Assembly: GCA_015179045.1 (NCBI GenBank)
Contig: WHUZ01000011.1
Location: 1,302,001-1,366,000, forward strand
Source: Kalaharituber pfeilii
Taxonomy: Eukaryota > Ascomycota > Pezizomycetes > Pezizales > Pezizaceae
DNA: 64,000 nt
Direction of reading: 5' to 3'
Below are positions 55,849 through 64,000 of the stretch, piece by piece. Position numbers and translations under genes: made by a program. Numbering within the stretch: position 1 is the stretch's first letter; every line of letters starts with the position of its first letter. The notes under the pieces were generated by a model. It had not been told where the DNA came from. It did no database searches and saw only the letters and a list, made by a program, of their open reading frames with translations.

Positions 55849-56420
55849 TTTTTTTTTTTTTTTTTTTTTTTTTTATTCACGTAACCCCGCATACAGGCTA
55901 TCAGCCTATGGCAGGGACCCATATACCCGGGCCAGGTTTGGAACACCTAACTATGGAATCTACATGCACATCTTGAGCACTCAGTGCTCTCCGTCCCCGG
56001 CTACCCCAGATCGAGGCAGGCAAACCAGTACTCGACCGGGTCGCCCTCCACACCTTCTTGCTTCCACCCTTTCTCCTCTAGGTCCTCCCAGGACTGCCAG
56101 GTGACATGCGCCCCATCTTTGTCCTTCCTCTGGGGTCGCTCCAGTTCGGTGCACCTGAACACCACATGCTCAGCACTCCATGCCTCACCACATGTACATT
56201 GTACCTCCTCGCCACTGGCCATCCTCCTCCACATAGCTCCGCCTTTTCCAGTCCGCAGCCATGTGTAATTTGTGAGTGCTCTCCTGCCCCACTTTACGAA
56301 TTTGCCCTTCCCAAACCCTGCACGCTCCCTCTCCTCTTTTCTTTTTCGAACTAACTCTTGACGCAGCCCACCCTCAGTGGCCTGCCCATCATACCTCATG
56401 CACGTGGCCCCCTCTTTGAT
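55849..56420 (-). mobile_element. 5'-truncated LINE (family 2): ORF2 C-terminus plus 3' hairpin
   Basis: On the minus strand 56399-56001 encodes the end of an ORF2 of a different LINE family: FGKGKFVKWGRRALTNYTWL, then a zinc-type pattern C-x-C-X7-H-X4-C (CTCGEAWSAEHVVFRC), a Trp-rich tail (TWQSWEDLEEKGWKQEG) and a stop. The 3' UTR ends with hairpin CCCTGCC, ATAGGCTGATAGCCTGTAT, GCGGGG, TTACGTGAAT and poly(A). This ties the family-2 hairpins to a real LINE. The 5' end and target duplication were not found. Confidence 0.8.
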
Positions 56421-56715
56421 TAGTTTGATGGGACGACTTTCTCAAGTTGACAGAGATTTGCACAGGTTTATGAAAGGTGCTGATCAGAAGCCACTTGTAG
56501 AGGTCATAGCTACAAAGTATAGAAATCTATTGGCCCGATAAGAGAGGAGGCCCAAGTTATTCTCGAAAATTTTTATCTCAGTACTATATAGATTCTGGAC
56601 CAGGGGCTGTCGACAGGGTGCCCAAGTGGTCTGTGTGTTGTGGGCTGTATGATAATGCTAAATAGAGATGTTTGAAATAAAAAAAAAGAGCTTTGGGTAT
56701 AGTTTCTCGTAGACC
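56421..56715. other. Intergenic, no gene seen
   Basis: Short unannotated stretch between the LINE fragment and the solo LTR. Confidence 0.3.
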
Positions 56716-57183
56716 TGTAATATGTCAGGGTCTACTCGCGAAGGGGATATCCACCCGCACTGGCCTGTAAAGCTGTGAGTGACAATTCGGTCTGATCAAC
56801 CGATAGCTACAGTCTGGCAGTGAAACATGGGTTGGGCACGGATGTGTATCACAAGGAACATCGGCATGGTCAGAGAGTAGCGACAGCCACCGGACGGACC
56901 TCTAGGAGCAAAGCCACCGAATGGACCTTCAGGAGCAGAGCCACTGAACGGACTTCTAGGAGCAGAGCCACCGGATGGACCTCTAGATGAGGCGAGGCAG
57001 TGGCTGAGGGATGCCTATAGATAGAGCATCGTGATATCATAGCATAGAGAGACAATAGAAGGAAAGCACGCCGGATTGACTATAAGAAGGGCCAGCTAGA
57101 GCTGCCCTGTCGAAAGGTCAAGCACCAAGCGTTGTCCTAAGTTACACCCTCATATTTACTACATTATCGTAGAAACCGTAACA
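56716..57183 (-). mobile_element. Solo LTR, second LTR family
   Basis: 468 bp with ends TGTAAT and GTAACA. Its reverse complement begins TGTTACGGTTTCTACG and matches 7391-9890 in the same order. No internal retrotransposon sequence adjoins it. It contains a 27-bp tandem repeat. Confidence 0.7.
56886..56985. repeat. 27-bp tandem repeat inside the solo LTR
   Basis: About four units of GCCACCGGACGGACCTCTAG plus GAGCAAA with substitutions. The related LTR remnant at 9724-9740 has only one unit, so the array expanded within this LTR. Confidence 0.8.
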
Positions 57184-57440
57184 TAATAGACCTAGTCTCG
57201 TAACCAGACCCTGACTAAGCGGAGTTTCATGCATGTGTGTTACTTCTGGTCACGAGACTATAATAGACCCTAGAAAAACCTTCTATGAGTAGTACGAGCG
57301 CGGCCAGCTGTAGACGTAAAGCAAGCGTGTAATGCGACCGTGTAAAGTGACCGTGGGCTGAAGAGTTTGCTGCTTACTAATGCTGGCCGGTAATGTTACA
57401 ACATGTTGATTATAAACTTCCGGCACTATAGAGAGCTTTT

Positions 57441-57474
<34 letters not shown>

Positions 57475-58082
57475 ATGCGTGTGTGTGAGTTTTTTTTTTT
57501 TTTTTTTTTTGTTCGTTTCCTGGAATTCAGTTTCTAGAGATGGAGAATGTACAGTCAGTAGAGGGGTTTGAAAAAAAAATATGTTGCCTTAGCAACCATG
57601 TATTTATTATTGCCAAATCCTGAAAAATTCCCTTCCGAAATCCGGAAAACTGACCCTTAAACTGTAAAATTCCCACAACACTTAATTCTGAAGATACTTA
57701 CACCAAGAAAACGTGAAAATTGAGCCAAGTCACTCCTCTATCTGCTCAAAAAAATTCTAACCAAGTGCGATGTCGTGGGTGCTGCTACGGTTCTCTTAAA
57801 CTCCGTCTCTCAATTCTGCTACTAGAACATTACAACCTGCATCACAATCACCATTTCGGTTGTAGTGTACCGGGGGTCAATTCCTAAGTTTTCAGGCTAA
57901 CTTGCAGAACCTCATGCATTTTCAGGGTTGCAGCATGATTACTAATTAAGTTACCCGTAAATTCCAGGGTTCGTGCAAAAGCTTGAAGCTTTTTTACAAA
58001 AGCTAGATAGTTCTTTCACTTGAATACAGTAGAAATGTCGAAAGCAGTTAAAAGAAGGAAATTGTCAAACACAGTTAGGTTC
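57184..58082. other. Intergenic with T and GT microsatellites
   Basis: T tracts at 57438-57462 and 57491-57510 flank a (GT)n-rich stretch. No family hairpin adjoins these T tracts. No gene seen. Confidence 0.4.
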
Positions 58083-58598
58083 TATCTCTTGGGTGGGCTA
58101 CATTCGATGCACTAGTTTCACTGTGTAACGTCCAGCCAAGAGAGTCTGTGTACTATCAAATTCCTGACCTCAAGCAATGGTCAGTATATACATCTTAGGT
58201 ACGGGAATAGCGCACATCTATTCAATGTCCTTGTATGTACTAGAACGTTCTCGAAGTTATTTATTACAGTACTTGGAAGGAAGGTCAATGCGCTTGTACC
58301 GAGATATTCAATACTATTATGAATTTGTGCAATATGTTGTGTACCGCTTTGTCGGATCCAGTATTATTTTTACTATTTCCACAGAATGACAACAGCATAA
58401 CTATTAGATCATGTAGTTAGTCCTAGCAGTCAATATAATATGGGCTTATACAGTCTCATCAGTCTCGTAGTAGGCGAGTGCAATCCCACAAGTAAATGTG
58501 TCATTGCAAATTTGATATGATTGATTGGCATGACAAGGACCAAAAGTACTGAAACTAGTGCATCGAATTTAGCGAAGTTTTACCCGCCCAAGAGATAG
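58083..58598. mobile_element. MITE with CTATCTCTTGGGTGGG inverted ends
   Basis: The left end CTATCTCTTGGGTGGG ... CATTCGATGCACTAGTTTCA and the inverted right end (GAAACTAGTGCATCGAATTT ... CCCGCCCAAGAGATAG) pair over about 40 bp, with a short insertion in the right arm. The ORF inside (58177-58389) is not credible. 516 bp, noncoding. Confidence 0.7.
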
Positions 58599-58977
58599 TA
58601 CGGACGGGGACTTCCTAGAAGTACCTACAGTATACTACTAATCTAGTAGGTTCAAGCTGCTCAATGTCCGTGCACAGACTCAAGGTGTCTCACTTGCTAC
58701 GAGCTACCTGTGTTATTCTCATCTGAGCACTATATGCAGGGGTGGCAGGCATGTTGAGGAGTGAAGGTTCTTGTGCCCGACCTTTGGAATCCGTTGCTGT
58801 CTTCCAAGTGTCGCGCTTCGTACGCTGAAGGCATTACGCATAAAGACTATCATTAATTAATGAATTACAGTTTGAATAATTGAACTTGTATTCTAAGGGA
58901 CTCTAGAAGGTCGCTATTGTATCAGGTGATTTCCATGCGGCTCTATACATCTTGGGGCAATCAATTGCCCCAAGCAG

Positions 58978-59307
58978 TACTAGACAGAAAAATAAGTATT
59001 TGGACATGGGATAATGCATATTATGCGTTATACGGTGTTTGGCGGAAACTAGCATATTTTCATATGCTTGGCACTAAAGAATAGGTGTAAAAGTCCAAAG
59101 TCATTATGTTAGCTGTCCAAATTTCATCATGTCAGCTGTCCAAATAATTTCTTACATAATGAATTTGGACACCCTATCACGAAATTGGGACTGTCTTAAG
59201 GCTACCACCAGCCAAGCATACGAAAATATGCTAGTTTCTGCTGAATACTGCATGGCGCATAAATATGCATTTATCCCCTGTCCAAATACTTATTTTTCTG
59301 TCTAGTA
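58978..59307. mobile_element. TA-flanked MITE with near-perfect 50-bp arms
   Basis: It begins TACTAGACAGAAAAATAAGT and ends with the inverse, TTATTTTTCTGTCTAGTA. The arms continue with TATTTGGACA and further inward (GAAACTAGCATATTTTC), so most of its 330 bp can fold back. The right TA is the start of a TATA-like box. Confidence 0.85.
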
Positions 59308-59313
59308 TAAATA
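59306..59313 (+). promoter_or_regulatory. TATA-like box at the MITE edge
   Basis: TATAAATA, whose first two bases are the MITE's terminal TA, lies 86 bp upstream of the ATG at 59392. The position fits a core promoter, but function is inferred. Confidence 0.45.
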
Positions 59314-59391
59314 GGGCCCGGACCCTTCGTACCCTTAGTTTACAGCTTGTCTGCTTGTCTGTTCTTCCCTCCATAAATAAACATACTCCGA

Positions 59392-60098
59392 ATGGCTGGT
59401 AAAGGTTTGTTGTTGTACTCAACTATACTACAGTAATACCAATATTCATAGGGTCAAAATCAAGAAAAAAAGGTTCAGGAAAGAGCACAGATACCGCAAG
59501 GGGGCTAGGATTCCATGATGAGGGAATACCCCCCAACCTCTATGCATACTGGAGGCGGGATCTCGGACGCCTGATGATACTGCATGATTGCAGAGGCCCT
59601 GCCTATTCTGGCACGAAGGACTGGGAGCCTTTTCTGGAGGTGGCCTGGAATCTCCCAACGTTGGCCCCGCGTGCCCGCCATATGATCAGACATGATCCTG
59701 AGATGCAGGCCTTGCATGCCGCACTGGCTTCAGATGTTGCCAAAAAAATTCGAAACGGAGATAAGATTGCAAAGCGGGTGTCTGAGGAGGCTGACAAGGT
59801 ATGGATGAATGGCCGGAAAAAAAATAAGCAAACCCCTCCCTCTGCGGGCTCAGGCTCAGCATCTCCGTCATCACCTTTGGCCTCCTCAGAATCCTCTCCA
59901 GCCCCCTCCTCAGTGTCCTCTCCGGCCCCCTCAGCATCACTTCCGGTCCCCGCCTCAGCATCACTTCCGGCACCCCCCTCAGCATCACTTCCGGTCACCC
60001 CCTCAGCATCACTTCCGGTACCCCCCTCAGCATCACTTCCGGTCACCCCCTCAGCATCACTTCCGGTCACCCCCTCAGCATCACCTTCACCCTCCTAG
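59392..60098 (+). CDS. Hypothetical protein with Ser/Pro repeat tail (219 aa)
   Basis: Exon 1 is 59392-59404 and exon 2 is 59452-60098, with a 47-bp intron (GTTTGT ... TTCATAG): 660 nt in frame. The start MAGKGSKSRKKGSGKSTDTA is basic. A folded-looking middle follows (GIPPNLYAYWRRDLGRLMIL, WEPFLEVAWNLPTLAPRARH) with a charged helix (SDVAKKIRNGDKIAKRVSEE). The last ~85 residues are low complexity, with SASLPVTP units encoded by a 24-bp minisatellite. No known domain recognised. It has its own TATA-like box. Length and repeat number may vary between strains. Confidence 0.6.
59936..60085 (+). repeat. 24-bp coding minisatellite
   Basis: About six copies of CCCTCAGCATCACTTCCGGT plus a CACC- or ACCC-type end, in frame with the hypothetical protein. 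Confidence 0.85.
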
Positions 60099-60450
60099 GC
60101 GTCACTTCCGGCCCCTCAACATCCAGCATTTGAACAGGTGGTGAGTTCAACTTGAATCCTAATTTGCGCCTCAATCCAATGTAAGTTCTAACAGGAGGCA
60201 TTCTAGGACTACCTAGGGTATATGATTGGACACATAAGGTCGGATATCTCTCTCAAATTGTGAATTTCTTTTCATTTTTATTGAGTTATTGTATTCATTT
60301 GGTAGTGAATTACATCTGTATGGGAGTTGGGGAAGGTTCACCTTGTTCCGGTTGATACATTTTCTGGTTTCTCTGTACTTAGTTATTTTCTTTATTGGTT
60401 TGTATAGTAGCGTTAGCCACTCAATGGGAATGCAGACTTGGTTTTTTTTG
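60099..60450. other. Intergenic, no gene seen
   Basis: 3' flank of the Ser/Pro-tail gene. Nothing else supported. Confidence 0.3.
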
Positions 60451-61950
60451 GGCAGACCACAGTGCTATGGCGGATGGTCAGGACCCAGACAGTGCGAGGT
60501 GCTAGACGTTCAGGATCCCGCTTGAAAAATTTCAAAGCAGTATCGAAGCGGTGGACGCTCAGGATCTTATTGCCACTAATGGAAATTTCTGGGCGGGACT
60601 TGAGTTGCAACAGTAGGTGGAGAAAATGTGGAGTGCTAGACGTTCAGGACCCCCGCTTGGAAATTCCATTGGTGGAAAGACAATATCAAGGCGGTGGACG
60701 CTCAGGACCTTATTTCCGTATCCACTACTAGGGCGGGATAACCAGCCGCTCATGATCCTGCCCAGAATTCTGATTAGTCGCAATAAGATGCTGAGCATCC
60801 ACCACTTCAATAGTGCTTTGGAATTTCCAAGCGGGGATCCTGAACGTCTAGCACTCCGGATTTTCTCGACCTTCTGTTGCAATCACAAGTATATTGAGCC
60901 ACTCTAGTTCCGCCCGGAAATTTCCATTAGTCACAATTCGTCCAAGAAAATGCAAAGGTAGACGTTCAGGATTCTGCTTGGAAATTCCATAAGTGTGAAA
61001 GCAATATATCAAGCCGATGGACGCTCAGCATCTTATTGCAACCCTGGAAATTTCTGGGCGTTTCTCGACACGCTTGTGATTGCAACAGTAGGTCAACAGC
61101 AGGTCGCGGAGTACTAGACGTTCAGAATCCCCGCTTGGATCCATTAGTAGGGTGGAGGCTCAGGACCTTATTTCCGTATCCGGCGGGATAACCAGCCGCT
61201 CATGATCCTGCCCGGAATTTTGATTAGTCGCAATAAGATCCTGAGCGGCCACCGCCTTGATATTTGTCTTTCCACCAATGGAATTTCCAAGCGGGGATCC
61301 TGAACGTCTAGCACTCCGCATTTTCTCAAGTCCCTCCCGGAAATTTCCATTGGTTGCAATAAGATCCTGAGCGTCCACCTTACTAATGGATCCAAGCGGG
61401 GATTCTGAACGTCTAGTACTCCGTGACCTGCTGTTGACCTACTGTTGCAATCACAAGCGTGTCGAGAAACGCCCAGAAATTTCCAGGGTTGCAATAAGAT
61501 CCTGAGCGTCCACAGGCTTGACATATTGCTTTCACACTTATGGAATTCCAAGCAGAATCCTGAACGTCTACCACTTTGCATTTTCTCAACCTGCTGTTGC
61601 AACCACGGATGAATTGTGACTAATGGAAATTTCCGGGCGGGACTTGAGTTGCAGCAGGAGGTGGAGAAAATGCGGAGTGCTAGACGTTCAGGATCGCCAC
61701 TTGGAAATTCCATTGGTGGAAAGACAATATCAAGGCGGTGGACACTCAGGATCTTATTGCGACTAATCAAAATTCCGGGCAGGATCATGAGCGGCTGGTT
61801 ATCCCGCCCTAGTAGTGGATACGGAAATAAGGTCCTGAGCGTCCACCCTACTAATGGATCCATGCGGGGATTCTGAACATCTAGTACTCCGCATTCTCTC
61901 GACCCATGCCGGGGTGGGATAATAAAATTTCCAGCCGCTCATGATCCCAC
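60451..61950. repeat. Interleaved direct and inverted repeats of an about 165-bp module
   Basis: The module contains TAGACGTTCAGGAT, GCTTGGAAATTCCATT, GGTGGAAAGACAATATCAAG, GTGGACGCTCAGGATCTTAT, TAATGGAAATTTC, GGGCGGGACTTGAG and GAGAAAATGCGGAGTG. Whole or partial copies lie in + orientation (60480-60760, 60950-61030, 61610-61760) and inverted (60770-60890, 61180-61380, 61400-61600, 61770-61880). The words GACGTTCAGGAT and GACGCTCAGGAT recur many times on both strands. Open frames here (e.g. 61168-61863) come from the repeats and are not called as genes. Confidence 0.75.
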
Positions 61951-62270
61951 TCGGAACCTTTACCTAGCCTGTCACAAACCCGTGTAAGACATCGCATACT
62001 AATCAGGGTCTAGCATGTGAATCCTACAATTTATGAGACAATGCAAGGTGACAGACACTCAGGATCCCGCCTGGAAATTTCTGTTAGTAATAAGAGTAAG
62101 CTGCGGGTAAGAGACATAATGGATGGTTAAGAGGTCTAGCATGTGAGTTCTATTCGATAAGATAGTCTAAAATGATTAGGCTCTCTATTGTAATTTCCAT
62201 TATTGGAAAGGAATATGAGGTTGTGGACACTGAGGGTCTGTGTATAGATGTCAGTACCTTAAACCTCACT
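61951..62270. other. Decayed continuation of the repeat block
   Basis: Words such as GGTCTAGCATGTGA recur twice and a CAGACACTCAGGATCCC variant is present. No gene. Confidence 0.4.
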
Positions 62271-62389
62271 TTTTTTTTTTTTTTTTTTTTTTTTTTTATT
62301 TCATTACTCGCATGCCGCCCTGTGGGCTATGGCGAGGTGTATATTTGAGAAAAAAACAAAAACTAACTGATGCCTAAATACATGTGGGG
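62271..62389 (-). mobile_element. Short LINE 3'-end insertion (family 1)
   Basis: Target duplication TTAAACCTCACT (62259-62270, repeated at 62390-62401). On the minus strand: CCCCACATGTATTTAG, about 45 nt of UTR, then CTCGCC ... GCGAGTAATG and poly(A). The ACATGTA box is shared with the LINE at 7054-7351 and the half-LINEs. Confidence 0.9.
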
Positions 62390-62401
62390 TTAAACCTCAC
62401 T

Positions 62402-62563
62402 TAGCAGTGCGGATAGATACTATAAAGCTGCCTACTCACCCTTCGTAGCAAGTAATAGACCATAGAAGGCATCGGCGACTAGGTGCTTTTTTGGTTTCTT
62501 TTTTGTACATTCCCTTTCAGCTTTACTTCTTCTTTCAGTCATGACCTCAAAAAAGAGCCGTAG
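62402..62563. other. Short intergenic stretch
   Basis: No supported feature. Confidence 0.3.
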
Positions 62564-63406
62564 TACTGTGTTTCACCACATCTCGACGCACACCACAATT
62601 CGACGCACTTTCCCACCAAAACTGAGTGAATGAGAACCTGTATAGCCCCATGCACAGAACCTACTTTTCTATGCGCTTTTCAGGAGGCTTAAAGCCAGCA
62701 TCATTCTTCAGATCCTGCATCTCTACTTTTAAAAAAAAAGTAGTTATGAAGGAATTATATCTCTGCACATTTTCACATATGTCTTGGCATATATTTTTGC
62801 GGTAGAGTTGCAGATATGGAAATCTACCCACTGCACCTGCAATTAAGTCAATAAAAATATTTAAACATTTCATTTGGATAACCCATCTCTATGGAGATAT
62901 AGTTGAATAGTATCAACATATTCTTTGAAGTAATTGTGGAGCTGTTCAAAATATTTTCATTCCCATTGAAATATTGCATATGAATAGTATCGCATGAAAA
63001 TATATATCAGCATGCCAACTATGCAATATATCAAGATGGACTTAATAAAATCAAGTGAATCAATATACAACTAGGGGAGGTCCTTTGATTACAAGACAAT
63101 TGCCATTGGTGTAATAGTGCTAAAAAAGAGTAGTATGTTCAGTCCGCTGAAATATTGTATGAGAATCCCATACAAATAGATGCCAAGACATTGTTACAAA
63201 TTTTGCAGTGCCATAATTCCTTGAGAATGCTTTCTTTCAGCAGGCAGAGGTGCTAAACATGAAGAACAAGTATTTATTTAGTGTCTCTAAATAGCGCTTA
63301 CAAAATTCTGATCTAGTGGTTGAGGTACACGCTCTTCTGCGTGGCTAGTTTTGGTGGGAAAGTGCGTCGAATTGTGGTGTGCGTCGAGATGTGGTGAAAC
63401 ACAGTA
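62564..63406. mobile_element. MITE with a perfect 59-bp terminal inverted repeat
   Basis: The left end TACTGTGTTTCACCACATCT ... CCCACCAAAAC is matched exactly by the inverted right end, with TA at both outer edges. The 843-bp interior is noncoding and shares GAATCCCATACAAATA, GATGCCAAG and ATAATTCCTT with the MITE at 7525-9591, so they are one family. The perfect repeat suggests a recent copy. Confidence 0.85.
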
Positions 63407-64000
63407 AAGGAAAGCTCCCATGAGAGACCTAAATCCCTTTACAATCACTCGTGCTGTCCATTTAGCGGCCTCTACCGCATCTTCGTCAACCCCGTCATCG
63501 ACTGCAACATCGAGTTCTACTAGGAAATCCGAAAAGGGCCTATACTCAAACACTTGATGCACCTCAGCTGTCATTAGAAGAGTCAAGAAGAGCAACAATT
63601 CGATGGAAAGAGGTTTGTCTTCCCCAAGCTTTGCATGGTCATTAGCTAAACTATTGCACAGGGTGAAAATTCGGAAGTGCAGGCATCATCAGAAGCAACG
63701 ACACAGCCCAACAATTCAGCTAGTGATATGCAACACAACCAACTTTCATTGAAAGTAAGAGTGACTTCGAGGGTCCATAATAATCGGAATTCCAGAAGCA
63801 TAGCAAGGTTTCAGGGCGATGAACGAGCCGTCGTGGAAGAAGCCGCAAGGCTGATTAAACTCCACACCCTCTTCAAGGATCCGCTCCCAGACCTCGCCCA
63901 TACGGCTATGATAATAGAGCAGCTGTGGGAGGAGGCGCAAAGCAACACAGGGGTAAAGATGGACAAAGATGACAAGATCGAAGGCTATGTCAGCTCCCTC
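63287..64000 (-). CDS. Partial gene at the right edge, unknown function, with a MITE-derived tail
   Basis: Two protein-like pieces on the minus strand. 64000-63746 is open to the window edge and encodes IAFDLVIFVHLYPCVALRLL, ILEEGVEFNQPCGFFHDGSF and ALKPCYASGIPIIMDPRSH. About 63652-63287 encodes LGEDKPLSIELLLFLTLLMT, FEYRPFSDFLVELDVAVDDG and AAKWTARVIVKGFRSLMGAF. They are probably exons of one gene joined across about 63650-63750 (acceptor near GTTTAG), but I could not fix the donor. The last ~37 residues are translated from the end of the MITE at 62564-63406. Family not recognised. Confidence 0.45.

Noticed and set aside
57438..57510. Two T tracts with GT repeats as LINE tails
   Set aside because: Neither family hairpin is present; treated as microsatellite.
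61168..61863. 231-codon minus-strand ORF
   Set aside because: It is made entirely of the repeated module and reads the same motif in several frames; not a gene.

Overview
The window reads as nuclear DNA of a filamentous fungus, most likely an ascomycete; I cannot name the species. The evidence is short spliceosomal introns (about 45-300 bp) with GTAAGT/GTATGT donors and CTAAC-type branch points, a monocarboxylate-type MFS transporter, a LaeA-like methyltransferase, a Ty3/gypsy chromovirus, and non-LTR elements whose ORF2 and ORF1 proteins resemble fungal (Tad-like) LINEs. I see no rRNA, tRNA or CRISPR.

Layout. 0.4-5.2 kb holds two spliced genes on the + strand (transporter, methyltransferase). 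7.0-13.3 kb is a retroelement nest. 14.0-38.5 kb is a quiet block with only four genes, all on the minus strand: a 312-aa protein of possible beta-propeller type, an about 1121-aa protein, a four-exon gene for an about 2419-aa protein (ComEC-like metallo-beta-lactamase domain at the N-terminus, DUF6603-like beta-rich region toward the C-terminus), and a 1397-aa single-exon protein. The three giant proteins look like one functional set, but their job is unknown. 41-64 kb is again repeat-rich: a chromovirus with LTRs that differ at one base in 638, a gene whose coding frame runs straight into that element, satellite arrays, minisatellites, TA-flanked MITEs, a 1.5-kb block of interleaved direct and inverted repeats, and a partial gene at the right edge.

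The most striking signal is spread over the whole window. Two LINE families each end in their own conserved 3' hairpin followed by poly(A). The first family's hairpin shows compensatory base-pair changes between copies. Both families have left insertions that are almost nothing but hairpin plus poly(A) (about 45-75 bp), several with 10-16 bp target-site duplications and a shared start at the base of the hairpin. Three further elements carry only an ORF1-like coding region joined to the same 3' hairpin ('half-LINEs'). Target duplications and interrupted homology also resolve a four-level nest at 7.4-9.9 kb (LTR > MITE > LINE > LINE).

Gene models were built by hand from reading frames and splice signals. 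The total coding length is divisible by three in every complete model, but none has been checked against transcripts.
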